Source: Paludibacteraceae bacterium (GTDB lineage Bacteria > Bacteroidota > Bacteroidia > Bacteroidales > Paludibacteraceae). Taken from it: a DNA stretch of 64,000 nucleotides. A model generated the notes under the pieces. It had not been told where the DNA came from. It saw only the letters and a program-made list of their open reading frames with translations, and searched no databases. Position numbers and translations under genes: made by a program. Numbering within the stretch: the first letter of the stretch is position 1; the number at the start of each line of letters is the position of its first letter. The stretch covers positions 1 to 64,000 of the forward strand of contig JAFGVV010000028.1 in NCBI GenBank assembly GCA_016937795.1, read 5' to 3'. Below are positions 26,313 through 34,945 of the stretch, in pieces.

Positions 26313-27980
26313 ATGAAGAAAAATATTTCATTTCAACGATTTTTTATAGCTGCACTCATTTTTTCGATGCTGAGCGTAAGTCTGTGGGCTGCTCCAAAGG
26401 ATAACCGCACTTTCCGCATTAGCAAAAATCTATCGGTTTTCAATACAGTTTTCCGCGAGCTCGAAGCTTACTATGTGGATACGCTTAACTACGATAAAAT
26501 GATGAAAACGGCTATCGATGAAATGCTTTCAAAACTCGATCCTTACACGGTGTATATGCCCGAAGAGGAAACCTCGGATCTTACTTTTATGACTACAGGC
26601 GAGTATGCAGGTATTGGTGCCATGATTATGAAAACAGGTAACGACATTGTGGTTTCCGAACCTTACGAAGGAATGCCCGCACAACGCAATGATGTGCGCG
26701 CAGGCGACATTATCCTGGAAGTGGACGGGAAAAGCACTTCGGGCATGTCGGTAAGCGATGTGAGTAACCGGCTCAAAGGAACACCAAATACTATCATTAA
26801 GCTTAAATTGAAACGTTTCGGCGAGAAGAAAACTGTTGAGAAGGCTTTTTTACGTGAAAAAATTCAGATTAATCCTGTAGCTTATTCGGCTGTGGTGGCT
26901 CCGCAAACGGGTTATATCCTGTTGTCAGATTTTACGGATAAATCGGCGCTCGAACTGAAATCGACAGTAAACGAAATGATTAAATCCTCAAATATCAATG
27001 CTTTGGTGATTGATCTTCGCAATAATGGTGGTGGTTTGATCGACGAAGCGGTGAAAATTTTGGGCTACTTTTTACCCAAAGGAACCGAAGTGGTGAACAC
27101 CAAAGGTAAAAATAAAATGACCGAACGTATGTACAAAACGCCAACCGAACCTGTTTTTCCGGATATGAAACTTACGGTACTTGTAAATCGTGCTTCGGCT
27201 TCGGCTTCCGAAATTCTGGCAGGAGCTGTGCAGGATCTCGATCGCGGAATGGTGATTGGCGAACGTACTTTTGGTAAAGGTTTGGTACAAAATATCCGTC
27301 CTGTGGGTTATGGCGGACATCTTAAAATTACAACAGCTAAATATTATATTCCGAGTGGTCGTTGCATACAGGCCATCGATTACAGTCATCGCAACGAAGA
27401 CGGCAGTGTGGGACGTGTGCCTGATAGCCTGACTATCGAATTTAAAACCCGAAATGGCCGTACAGTGCGCGATGGCGGTGGAATTGTACCTGATATTAGC
27501 ATAACCGACGATCGGAAACTGAATATTGCATATTACATTTTTGCACAAAATCTGTATTTCGATTTTGCCAACGAGTTTGTATCAAAAACTCCTTCCATTG
27601 CAAAGGCATCCGATTTTGTGTTGTCGGAAGAGGCTTTTAACGCCTTTTGCGATTTTCTTATGCAAAGGAATTTTACTTACACTTCTCAAACTCAAAAGTA
27701 TTACGATCAACTTTTCGAAATGGCTAAAATGGAAGGACTTGATGAGGTAGCAAAAGCTGAGTTTGATTCGCTTAAAGAAAAATTACTCCCTGATGTGCGC
27801 AAGAATATTATTGATAATAAGGATGAAATTGCTGAACTTCTGAGTTTGGAGATTGTTAAACGTTATTATTTTCAGAAAGGTGAGGTGGAGTTTTCGTTGC
27901 GTACGGACGAAGCTTTGAAAACTGCTCTCGAAAAAATGAACGATGTAGTGGTAATGTTGCAAATGCTTAAAAATAAGTAG
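26313..27980 (+). CDS. C-terminal processing peptidase, S41 family with PDZ domain, 555 aa
   Basis: Periplasmic serine protease that trims C termini of exported proteins. Seen: signal peptide (1-25, ending LWAA); N-terminal helical part; PDZ domain at about 95-180 (GAMIMKTGNDIVVSEPYEG, RAGDIILEVDGKS); S41 core with IDLRNNGGGLIDEAV; nucleophile Ser297 in NRASASASEILAG; and general-base Lys322 in TFGKGLVQ. The 25-residue Ser-Lys spacing equals that of E. coli Prc, from which the assignment is taken. A C-terminal helical extension of about 130 residues (about 425-555) is longer than in minimal CtpA enzymes but common in Bacteroidota. A repeat sits in the leader just upstream, and a strong terminator follows. 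Confidence 0.93.
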   Translation: MKKNISFQRFFIAALIFSMLSVSLWAAPKDNRTFRISKNLSVFNTVFRELEAYYVDTLNYDKMMKTAIDEMLSKLDPYTVYMPEEETSDLTFMTTGEYAGIGAMIMKTGNDIVVSEPYEGMPAQRNDVRAGDIILEVDGKSTSGMSVSDVSNRLKGTPNTIIKLKLKRFGEKKTVEKAFLREKIQINPVAYSAVVAPQTGYILLSDFTDKSALELKSTVNEMIKSSNINALVIDLRNNGGGLIDEAVKILGYFLPKGTEVVNTKGKNKMTERMYKTPTEPVFPDMKLTVLVNRASASASEILAGAVQDLDRGMVIGERTFGKGLVQNIRPVGYGGHLKITTAKYYIPSGRCIQAIDYSHRNEDGSVGRVPDSLTIEFKTRNGRTVRDGGGIVPDISITDDRKLNIAYYIFAQNLYFDFANEFVSKTPSIAKASDFVLSEEAFNAFCDFLMQRNFTYTSQTQKYYDQLFEMAKMEGLDEVAKAEFDSLKEKLLPDVRKNIIDNKDEIAELLSLEIVKRYYFQKGEVEFSLRTDEALKTALEKMNDVVVMLQMLKNK

Positions 27981-28008
27981 ATAATAGTGCTAAATATTAG
28001 AAGATTGT

Positions 28009-28054
28009 AAGATTTCGGAATGATTTTTTGTAAAATCGTTCCGAAATCTTTTTT
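28009..28054 (+). terminator. Terminator after the S41 protease gene
   Basis: Long stem AAGATTTCGGAATGATTTT / AAAATCGTTCCGAAATCTT (one G-T pair), then TTTTTT. Very clear. Confidence 0.9.
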
Positions 28055-28143
28055 AGAAGTGAATAATATTTATAATTTTGCATGACTTTATACAAATTTT
28101 CAAAACTTATCCCGATGTTTAGGGATTCACAAATTATTGACAT

Positions 28144-28716
28144 ATGAAGCAAAATATTGTGGGTGAAAAAATCCGATCAGTGATGACTGCCAGAAACATT
28201 TCGTTGGCAGAGCTTTCGGAACGTACAGGGCTTAATGATGCGCAAATCAATCTCATTCTCGAAAGTGAAGTAGTACCTTCGCTTGCGCCGCTGATTAAAA
28301 TTGCTCGCGGACTTGGTGTTCGTTTGGGCACTTTTCTCGACGACAGTGAACAAATGGGACCCTTAGTGCATCGTAGCAACGAATCGCAAACACCTGCTTC
28401 TTTCTCAAGTCAGCTCTCTACAGCCAATTCGCATCTCGACTTTTTTGCTTTGGCCGGAAACAAGGCCGGACGTCATATGGAGCCTTTTATTATCGACATT
28501 AAACCTGCTTTAACTCAGGAACCTGTTCTTTCGTCGCACGAAGGCGAAGAATTTATTTATGTGCTCAGCGGTAAAATTAAAGTGAGCTATGGTCGAGATG
28601 AGCAAATTCTTTCTCAGGGTGATAGCATTTATTACGATTCAATTGTGGAGCATCTTGTGAGTGCTGCCAACGATCAGCCTGCTAAAATTCTAGCTGTAGT
28701 GTATACACCTTTGTGA
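28144..28716 (+). CDS. XRE-type helix-turn-helix regulator with C-terminal cupin domain, 190 aa
   Basis: Probable ligand-sensing transcription regulator. Seen: XRE HTH in residues about 6-62 ([20 protein letters not shown] with the typical [17 protein letters not shown] follow-on); a linker rich in Ser/Thr/Gln; a cupin_2 domain in about 105-190 with [16 protein letters not shown] and [14 protein letters not shown]. Metal-binding pattern: His-x-Gly-Glu-Glu-Phe and a later Glu-His, as in other cupins. Known: HTH-cupin regulators of this type sit next to the genes they control. The acyl-CoA synthetase begins 16 bp downstream, so the pair is one operon, and regulation of or by acyl-CoA metabolism is an inference. 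TAATTTTG at 28073-28080 is a likely -7 box. Confidence 0.88.
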   Translation: MKQNIVGEKIRSVMTARNISLAELSERTGLNDAQINLILESEVVPSLAPLIKIARGLGVRLGTFLDDSEQMGPLVHRSNESQTPASFSSQLSTANSHLDFFALAGNKAGRHMEPFIIDIKPALTQEPVLSSHEGEEFIYVLSGKIKVSYGRDEQILSQGDSIYYDSIVEHLVSAANDQPAKILAVVYTPL

Positions 28717-28732
28717 TAAGATACGGACATTT

Positions 28733-30382
28733 ATGCAATTATCAGACAAAACCATAGGAGAGTGGCTCGAATACTGGGCTTCCGAAACTCCCGACAAAGA
28801 ATGTATCGTGTATTCCGACAGAGATTTGCGGTTTACATGGAAGGAATTTAACGCTCGTGTGGACAATATGTCCAAAGGTTTGTTGGCCATTGGTGTCGGC
28901 AAAGGTGTACATGTGGGTATCTGGGCGCAAAACGTGCCCGACTGGCTTACTTTTCTTTTTGCCTGTGCCCGAATTGGTGCAGTAGCTGTAACCGTAAACA
29001 CCAATTACAAGGCGCACGAACTGGCTTTTGTGATTGAAAATTCGGACATGCACACGCTTTGTATGACCGATGGCGTTCCCGGAAACGATTATCTCGACAC
29101 GATTAACCAGCTTTTGCCTGAGTTGAAAACAGCACAGCGTGGCAAATTCAAATCGGATCGTTTTCCCGAACTGAAAAACGTGATTTATATTGGTCACGAA
29201 AAACACAGGGGAATGTATAATACGGCTGAAATGCTGTTGCTCGGACAAAATAAATCTGACGAGGAACTGAATGCTGTAAAATCGACTATCAATTGTCACG
29301 ATGTGGTGAATATGCAATACACTTCGGGAACCACAGGTTTTCCTAAAGGTGTGATGCTTTCGCACCATAATATTGCCAACAATGGCTATCTCACCGGTGA
29401 ACACATGAATTTTACGCCCGACGATAAACTTTGTATTTGTGTTCCGCTTTTCCATTGTTTTGGAGTGGTACTGGCTGTAATGAACTGCCTTACACATGGA
29501 AGTACACAGGTTATGGTGGAGCGTTTTGATCCGCTTGTGACGCTGGCTTCCATTCATAAGGAACGTTGTACTGCCGTTTATGGCGTGCCCACAATGTTTA
29601 TTGCCGAACTCAATCATCCGATGTTTAATCTTTTTGATATGAGTTCGTTGCGTACTGGAATTATGGCCGGAGCGCTTTGTCCTATCGAATTGATGCGTCA
29701 GGTGAACGAGAAAATGTTTATGACCATTACCAGCGTGTACGGACTTACAGAAACTTCGCCGGGAATGACGCAAACGCGCATCGAAGATTCCTTTGAGATT
29801 CGTTGTAGCACTGTGGGACACGATTATGAGTTCACCGAAGTGGCCATTATTGATCCTGTAACCGGTGAGCATTTGCCCGATGGTGTGCAGGGAGAAGTTT
29901 GTTGTCGTGGCTACAATGTAATGAAGGGCTATTACAAAAATTCTGAGGCTACAGCGCAGGTTATCGACAAGGATGGATATCTTCACTCGGGTGACCTTGG
30001 CGTGCGCGATCCGGACGGAAACTATCGCATTACAGGCCGTATAAAGGATATGATTATTCGAGGTGGCGAAAATATTTCACCCCGCGAAATCGAAGAATTT
30101 CTGTACCACATGCCGGGTGTGAAGGATGCGCAGGTTGTAGCTGTAACTTCGCCACGCTATGGCGAGGATGTGGGTGTTTTTATTATTCCGCACGATGGAG
30201 CCGAAATTACTGCCGAAGATGTACGCGATTTTTGCAAGGACAAAATTGCCCGTTATAAAATTCCGCGTTATATTTTCTTTGTCAACGAATATCCGCTCAC
30301 CGGTAGCGGTAAAATTCAGAAATTCAAACTACGCGAAATGGCCATTGAACTTTGTCAAAAAGAAGGGATTCAGATTGTGTGA
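28733..30382 (+). CDS. AMP-binding acyl-CoA synthetase, 549 aa
   Basis: Activates a carboxylic acid, probably a medium- or long-chain fatty acid, to acyl-CoA through an acyl-AMP intermediate in the cytoplasm. Seen: the P-loop-like A3 motif [17 protein letters not shown]5 [12 protein letters not shown]7 [13 protein letters not shown]8 [20 protein letters not shown]; and catalytic Lys of A10 in [15 protein letters not shown]. The length fits FadD-type/medium-chain ligases (about 540-560 aa). It is co-transcribed with the HTH-cupin gene. Known: the same two-gene arrangement recurs in Bacteroidota. Chain-length preference cannot be read from sequence by eye. A strong terminator follows. Confidence 0.93.
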   Translation: MQLSDKTIGEWLEYWASETPDKECIVYSDRDLRFTWKEFNARVDNMSKGLLAIGVGKGVHVGIWAQNVPDWLTFLFACARIGAVAVTVNTNYKAHELAFVIENSDMHTLCMTDGVPGNDYLDTINQLLPELKTAQRGKFKSDRFPELKNVIYIGHEKHRGMYNTAEMLLLGQNKSDEELNAVKSTINCHDVVNMQYTSGTTGFPKGVMLSHHNIANNGYLTGEHMNFTPDDKLCICVPLFHCFGVVLAVMNCLTHGSTQVMVERFDPLVTLASIHKERCTAVYGVPTMFIAELNHPMFNLFDMSSLRTGIMAGALCPIELMRQVNEKMFMTITSVYGLTETSPGMTQTRIEDSFEIRCSTVGHDYEFTEVAIIDPVTGEHLPDGVQGEVCCRGYNVMKGYYKNSEATAQVIDKDGYLHSGDLGVRDPDGNYRITGRIKDMIIRGGENISPREIEEFLYHMPGVKDAQVVAVTSPRYGEDVGVFIIPHDGAEITAEDVRDFCKDKIARYKIPRYIFFVNEYPLTGSGKIQKFKLREMAIELCQKEGIQIV

Positions 30383-30408
30383 AATGATTGATATACAAAT
30401 AAATAAAG

Positions 30409-30456
30409 GAGCGAAAGCCGGTTTGTGTGATAATCCCGGCTTTCGCTCTTTTTTTT
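30409..30456. terminator. Terminator after the acyl-CoA synthetase gene
   Basis: Stem GAGCGAAAGCCGG / CCGGCTTTCGCTC, then eight T. It lies 5 bp from the end of the convergent DUF2200 gene and may also stop that transcript, although the - strand lacks a good T run. Confidence 0.9.
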
Positions 30457-30461
30457 GCATA

Positions 30462-30812
30462 TTATTTTCTCAAAATTTTTTCCATATCTCTGCCTTTAGC
30501 CAGTTCGTCCACTAATTTGTCGAGGTAGCGGATTTTTTGCATCAGCTTGTCTTCAATTTCTTCCACCCGATATCCACAAATAAGTCCGGTGATTTTCGAT
30601 ACATTCGGATGAAGCATTGGAGCCTCCGCAAAGAAAGTTTCGAAATCCACAGCTTTGTCCAGTTGCTGCTGAAAACTTTCGGCATCATACCCTGTTAGCC
30701 AGCAAATAATGGTGTCCACTTCGGCTTTTGTTCTGCCTTTTTTCTCCGCTTTTTGTACATAAAACGGATATACTGTTGCAAATGCTGTTTTGAAGATTTT
30801 GGTATTGTTCAT
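30462..30812 (-). CDS. DUF2200 family protein, 116 aa
   Basis: Small cytoplasmic protein of unknown function. Seen: start [20 protein letters not shown], then [32 protein letters not shown] and a C-terminal [32 protein letters not shown]. These blocks and the length (about 110-120 aa) match DUF2200. The reading frame is open further upstream to 30890, but the ATG at 30812 gives the family start and was chosen. Known: no biochemical role is established. It is convergent with the acyl-CoA synthetase and divergent from the helicase, and appears to be a stand-alone gene. Confidence 0.85.
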   Translation of the reverse strand: MNNTKIFKTAFATVYPFYVQKAEKKGRTKAEVDTIICWLTGYDAESFQQQLDKAVDFETFFAEAPMLHPNVSKITGLICGYRVEEIEDKLMQKIRYLDKLVDELAKGRDMEKILRK

Positions 30813-30900
30813 ATTTTGATTTTTGAAAAGTCGTTTTTTAGTTGGTCGTCGGTTCAAAAATAACATTTTTTTTTCGAAATTATTTAGCAATATCTGAAAA

Positions 30901-30930
30901 TTGCATTTCGGGTTAAATTGCTTATCTTTG
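30901..30930 (+). promoter_or_regulatory. Promoter TTG-N19-TATCTTTG for the helicase gene
   Basis: TTG at 30901-30903, 19 bp, TATCTTTG at 30923-30930: one of the best -33/-7 matches in the window. The leader is about 25 nt. Confidence 0.75.
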
Positions 30931-30962
30931 CGAATTATTTAAGATGAACAGATACGAAACCA

Positions 30963-32189
30963 ATGAAATTTGAAGAACTTCCGCTTTGTGATGCAGTGCT
31001 CGATGGCTTGCAGGCAATGAATTTTAAAGAAGCTACACCGGTGCAGGCCGAAACCATTCCCGTTATTCTGGAGAAACGTGATGTAATTGCCTGTGCACAA
31101 ACAGGTACCGGAAAAACGGCTGCTTTTATCTTGCCTTTATTACACAATTTGCAATCGAAACATCATGCCGAAGATAAGGTAAATGCCATTATTATGGCTC
31201 CTACACGTGAGTTGGCACAACAAATCGATCAACAAATGGAGGGCTTCTCGTATTTTACTTCCTTTTCGTCGGTGGCTGTGTATGGAGGTAACGATGCTGC
31301 CGCATGGGATGTGCAGCGGCGTGGTTTACAAAAAGGAGCCGATGTGGTAATTGCCACTCCCGGGCGGCTTATTTCACATATAAATCTTTACGATATTGAT
31401 TTTTCCGGCGTTGAGTATTTTATACTCGATGAAGCTGATCGTATGCTCGATATGGGATTTTTCGATGACATAATGCAGGTGGTGAAGCGTTTACCTGCCA
31501 GTCGACAGACGATAATGTTTTCAGCAACTATGCCTCCCAAAATCCGACAGTTGGCAAAAACCATTCTCAATAATCCTGTAGAAGTGAAAATTGCCATCTC
31601 GCGACCACCCGAAAGCATTATGCAGACAGCATATATATGCCAGGAATCGCAAAAAACACGTATTGTGCGCCACCTGTTTGCAGATCAGAATCTGACCAAA
31701 GTGATTATTTTTGCAGGCTCGAAAATAAAAGTTAAGGAACTTTACAAAACCTTCTTCCAAATGGGTCTTTCGGTTGGTGAAATGCATTCCGACCTCGACC
31801 AGGCACAGCGCGACCATGTGATGCATGAGTTTAAAAACAACCGTGTGTCGGTGCTTGTGGCTACCGATATTGTCTCTCGCGGTATCGATATCGACGATAT
31901 TTCAGTGGTTATCAATTTCGATGTGCCTCACGATGCCGAAGATTATGTACACCGTATTGGACGTACAGCGCGTGCTAGTGCCAAGGGTATGTCGATCACT
32001 TTTGTGTCGGAGGATGAACAATATAAATTTAAGCAAATTGAGGACTTTCTCGAAAAAACCATTTATAAAATTCCTATGCCCGAAGAATTAGGCGAAGCAC
32101 CCGAATATAAGCCTGAAAAACACAGACACAGCAAAAAATCTTTTCCTGCCCGAAAAGGACACTTTAAACGCACAAATCCTACACGATAA
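30963..32189 (+). CDS. DEAD-box RNA helicase, RhlE-like, 408 aa
   Basis: ATP-dependent RNA helicase likely acting in ribosome assembly or RNA turnover. Seen in order: Q motif region (FEELPLCDAVLDGLQAM ... TPVQAETIP); motif I AQTGTGKT; Ia PTRELAQQ; Ib TPGRL; II DEAD in LDEADRMLDMGFF; III SATMP; IV VIIFAGS; V VATDIVSRGIDID; VI HRIGRTAR. A short basic C-terminal tail (about 370-408: KHRHSKKSFPARKGHFKR) is typical of RhlE-type proteins and probably binds RNA. Known: this subgroup often rises in the cold; nothing in the leader shows cold-shock control. It has its own promoter, and no terminator was seen before ssb, 185 bp downstream. Confidence 0.93.
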   Translation: MKFEELPLCDAVLDGLQAMNFKEATPVQAETIPVILEKRDVIACAQTGTGKTAAFILPLLHNLQSKHHAEDKVNAIIMAPTRELAQQIDQQMEGFSYFTSFSSVAVYGGNDAAAWDVQRRGLQKGADVVIATPGRLISHINLYDIDFSGVEYFILDEADRMLDMGFFDDIMQVVKRLPASRQTIMFSATMPPKIRQLAKTILNNPVEVKIAISRPPESIMQTAYICQESQKTRIVRHLFADQNLTKVIIFAGSKIKVKELYKTFFQMGLSVGEMHSDLDQAQRDHVMHEFKNNRVSVLVATDIVSRGIDIDDISVVINFDVPHDAEDYVHRIGRTARASAKGMSITFVSEDEQYKFKQIEDFLEKTIYKIPMPEELGEAPEYKPEKHRHSKKSFPARKGHFKRTNPTR

Positions 32190-32374
32190 AGTTTTCTACG
32201 GAATATAAATGACCTTTTTAATCTTAAATGCCTTCACAATCAATCTGGAAGCGTTTTGTAATAAAATTTGAGAAATATTTAAAAATATTTCTCTTTTTTG
32301 TTGCAAATTTTAGAAATTAACCTTACTTTTATGCCGAATTAACTTATAATGTTTAACCTCAAAATCATGTATGT

Positions 32375-32806
32375 ATGTCTGTAAATAAAGTTATCTTAGT
32401 TGGAAATGTGGGACGGGATCCCGAAGTACGTTATCTGGAAAAAAATGTGGCTGTTGCAAATTTTACCTTAGCTACTACCGAAAGAGGATACTCCTTGCAA
32501 AACGGGACTCAGGTGCCCGATCGTACCGAATGGCACAATATTGTGGTATGGCGAGGATTGGCCGAAGTGGCCGAAAAGTATATTCGTAAAGGTATGCAAT
32601 TGTATGTGGAAGGAAAAATTCAAACACGTTCGTGGGAAAAAGATGGTGTCAAGCGCTATACCACTGAAATTTATGCCGATAACATTCAAATGTTGGGTAA
32701 AAAGCCCGATAATGTAGATGGACAAGCTACAAGTGTTGTGTCGGCTCCTGCAACTGCAGGTGAAGTAGAAGCTCCTCCTCACGCTGCTGATGATCTGCCA
32801 TTTTGA
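32375..32806 (+). CDS. ssb: Single-stranded DNA-binding protein, 143 aa
   Basis: Binds ssDNA during replication, recombination and repair. Seen: OB-fold in residues 1-108, with VNKVILVGNVGRDPEVRYL, TEWHNIVVWRGLAEVAEKY and LYVEGKIQTRSWEKDGVKRY as in bacterial SSB; a short flexible linker; and the conserved acidic tip ending DDLPF, which recruits partner proteins. Length and architecture are normal. It is followed at once by a strong bidirectional terminator. It is shorter than E. coli SSB mainly because of the linker. Confidence 0.97.
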   Translation: MSVNKVILVGNVGRDPEVRYLEKNVAVANFTLATTERGYSLQNGTQVPDRTEWHNIVVWRGLAEVAEKYIRKGMQLYVEGKIQTRSWEKDGVKRYTTEIYADNIQMLGKKPDNVDGQATSVVSAPATAGEVEAPPHAADDLPF

Positions 32807-32811
32807 TTGAA

Positions 32812-32837
32812 TAAAAAGCGCCTCAGGCGCTTTTTTT
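32812..32837. terminator. Bidirectional terminator between ssb and the RidA gene
   Basis: AAAAAGCGCC TCA GGCGCTTTTTTT: perfect stem with A and T tracts, so it works on both strands. Its right end touches the stop codon of the leftward RidA-family gene. Confidence 0.92.
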
Positions 32838-33213
32838 ATTTTACTGCAATTGTTTCAATCTCCACTAAAGCGCCAAGAGGCAAATCTTTTACTGCAAATG
32901 CCGAACGCGCTGGGCAGTCAGTCGCATAGTATTTTTTATAAACCTCATTCATGCCGGCAAAATTGGCAATGTCCGATAAAAATACAGTCGATTTTACTAC
33001 ATCGCTAAATTCGTATCCAGCTTCTGTCAGTATGGCTTTAATGTTTGCAAATACTTGTTCGGCTTGTGCGCTAATATCCGTAGCTTCAATTTTTCCAACC
33101 AATGGATTAACCGGAAGCTGTCCCGAAATATAAAGTGTACCATTGGCTTCTACGGCCTGGCTATACGGTCCAATGGCTGCCGGTGCATTGCTTGTGTTGA
33201 TAATTCGTTTCAT
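32836..33213 (-). CDS. RidA family enamine/imine deaminase, 125 aa
   Basis: Hydrolyses reactive enamine/imine intermediates such as 2-aminoacrylate. Seen: start MKRIINTSNAPAAIGPYSQA, then ISGQLPVNP, a trimer-forming core, VVKSTVFLSDIANFAGMNEVY, and PARSAFAVKDLPLGALVEIE with the family Arg (in PARSAF) and Glu of the active site. The length (about 125 aa) is standard. The frame opens further upstream to 33276, but the ATG at 33213 gives the family start. A good - strand promoter sits 35 bp upstream. Known: RidA proteins protect PLP enzymes; some relatives in this family have other roles, so the symbol is left out. Confidence 0.92.
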   Translation of the reverse strand: MKRIINTSNAPAAIGPYSQAVEANGTLYISGQLPVNPLVGKIEATDISAQAEQVFANIKAILTEAGYEFSDVVKSTVFLSDIANFAGMNEVYKKYYATDCPARSAFAVKDLPLGALVEIETIAVK

Positions 33214-33247
33214 TATAATGCGTTTTATTTGAAATTTGATTCTGATA

Positions 33248-33276
33248 CAAAAATAATAAAAAGCCACCAATATCAA
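33248..33276 (-). promoter_or_regulatory. Promoter TTG-N18-TATTTTTG for the RidA gene
   Basis: On the - strand: TTG at 33276-33274, 18 bp, TATTTTTG at 33255-33248. The leader is about 30 nt. Confidence 0.65.
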
Positions 33277-33474
33277 CTGTCCTTCTGTTTTTCTAACTTT
33301 AATCGCATTTTTTTTTGTATAATTGATTGATTACATTGTAGTTAATGTTGTTTTGCAATCGATTGCGTAGAAATGTGACGTTAATTCTATTGTATGGGAT
33401 GATAATAAATTGTTTATTTTGATAGATTTGAGGTCAATTAATCACATATTTATCAAATTTTAAATCAATTCATT

Positions 33475-34710
33475 ATGAGAAAACTCTTTACCCTTTTATT
33501 TGCGTTGTGCGTGACAAACTTTATTTTTGCAGTAAGTCTGACTGTGACTGGTAGTTTCCCAGATAATAGCTGGAATAATTCAAAACTGGATTATTTGATG
33601 ACCGAAATTGAATCTTCAGGTGTGTATATGCTTGAAAAAATATTACCAGCAGGCACTTATGAATTTAAGGTTTTTAATACCGGAACGTGGGATGGTCCCG
33701 GTACTGGTGAAAACAGACAAATTGTGCTGAGTGCCGAAAAAACTGTGAAATTTTATGCAAAGATGAATGGTTCACAGATATTATTCTTCTCTGATGCGCA
33801 GGAGATTTATGTGATTGGTGATGTTGTGGGTGGTTGGGAGTTAGCCCATGCCAAACTAATGACCAACAATGCTGCTGATGCTACTTATACTGCCGATGTG
33901 GTAGGTGGAGCATACAAACTCATTGTAAAAGACAATGCCGGCGCTATAATTTGGAATGATATTACGCCCGACAATATGACTGTAACCGCTAGCGGAAATC
34001 ATACCATTAAACTTGATTTTGCTAGTTTTGCTGCTACAGCTACAGCAAACGGATCGACTACTCCAGCGCTTAGTGCTATTTCAAATTCATATATTTTTGT
34101 TGGTCAATCGCCCGAATCGGCCACATGGTACAATGGAAGTGCTACTTATCAAACTGAGAACTTCAACGGGAAGAATCTTGGTTCGGTTACCACGCCTGTT
34201 TATCTTGGAGCTGAAATTACAACGGCTCCTGTACTCGAAGGAGTGGTTGTGAAAATGTTTATTCAGGTGAATGATTTAGCAGTGAAGGAAGTTGTGTTAC
34301 CTCATAACTCTGACAATGGTACTGAAAGTTCGAAATGGAAAAGCACTACCGGCACCAATGTATTTACAGATTACAGTCTTGTGAGAGGTGAAACATATCA
34401 GATAAAAGTATGGTTTAATGCTAACCAGGGCGAAACAACACTTTGGGATAGTAACAATTCTGCAAATTACATAGCTACATTTACTTACGATTTGGGAACA
34501 GATGTTGAAATGCTGAAAAATGATTTTAAAATAATGACAAATGATGGTCTGAGAGTGATTTTAGGTTCGAAATCAATCGTAGAACTTTATAATATCAGCG
34601 GTCAGAGAATTCATTCGGATATGTACGAAAACGAATTTGTTTTTAAACCTGAAAGCGGGGTTTATTTGCTTAAAATCAATGGTGTGGCTGTGAAAGTGGC
34701 TATTCGGTGA
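33475..34710 (+). CDS. Exported protein with carbohydrate-binding-like N-terminal domain and T9SS type A sorting domain, 411 aa
   Basis: Secreted or surface protein. Seen: signal peptide (1-19, ending FIFA); residues about 20-105 with GSFPDNSW, MLEKILPAGTYEFKVFNTG and WDGPG, resembling the pullulanase/X25-type or glycogen-binding beta-sandwich; a second related-looking part (about 106-190: YVIGDVVGGWELAHAKL, YKLIVKDNAG); a middle domain (about 200-335); and a C-terminal T9SS type A tail (about 345-411) with SIVELYNISGQRIHS and SGVYLLKINGVAVKVAIR. Known: that tail directs proteins through T9SS and is cleaved. Inferred: binding of a starch-like or other glycan. No catalytic domain is seen. A TAGATTTG at 33423-33430 is a possible -7 box. 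Base composition is like its neighbours. Confidence 0.85.
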   Translation: MRKLFTLLFALCVTNFIFAVSLTVTGSFPDNSWNNSKLDYLMTEIESSGVYMLEKILPAGTYEFKVFNTGTWDGPGTGENRQIVLSAEKTVKFYAKMNGSQILFFSDAQEIYVIGDVVGGWELAHAKLMTNNAADATYTADVVGGAYKLIVKDNAGAIIWNDITPDNMTVTASGNHTIKLDFASFAATATANGSTTPALSAISNSYIFVGQSPESATWYNGSATYQTENFNGKNLGSVTTPVYLGAEITTAPVLEGVVVKMFIQVNDLAVKEVVLPHNSDNGTESSKWKSTTGTNVFTDYSLVRGETYQIKVWFNANQGETTLWDSNNSANYIATFTYDLGTDVEMLKNDFKIMTNDGLRVILGSKSIVELYNISGQRIHSDMYENEFVFKPESGVYLLKINGVAVKVAIR

Positions 34711-34732
34711 TAATTTTTGGATTAGTTTGGGA

Positions 34733-34768
34733 AAACCTGTGCTGGAGAAATCTGATACAGGTTTTTTT
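34733..34768 (+). terminator. Terminator after the T9SS cargo gene
   Basis: Stem AACCTGT / ACAGGTT with a 16 nt loop, then T7. Confidence 0.75.
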
Positions 34769-34808
34769 ATTTCACAAAAATACAGTTTTATAAACCCTCA
34801 AATTTCAT

Positions 34809-34816
34809 TATCTTTG
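34809..34816 (+). promoter_or_regulatory. TATCTTTG -7 box for valS
   Basis: Perfect TAnnTTTG -7 box; the -33 position has only a T run (34786-34789). The predicted leader is about 120 nt and contains the palindrome at 34909-34922. Confidence 0.5.
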
Positions 34817-34908
34817 CATTCTTGAAAAAGCCAGGTGATGCAACCTGTTATTGCTTTGAAATACAAATAATTGAATATTGAACATTCAATTGTAAATTGT
34901 AAAACATG

Positions 34909-34922
34909 TCCGCCGTGGCGGA
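34909..34922. repeat. GC-rich palindrome in the valS leader
   Basis: TCCGCC GT GGCGGA, a perfect 6 bp stem in otherwise AT-rich sequence. It is flanked on both sides by TTGTAAATT-type words, as if it interrupted an AT repeat. Only this copy was noticed in the window. It ends 23 bp before the valS ATG, so it could form a hairpin near the ribosome-binding region. Confidence 0.65.
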
Positions 34923-34945
34923 TAATTAAATTGTAAATTAAAAAT

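Noticed and set aside
28742..29986. 414-codon open frame on the - strand within the acyl-CoA synthetase gene
   Set aside because: Antisense to all AMP-binding motifs of a confident gene; the translation is His/Arg/Thr-rich and resembles no protein.
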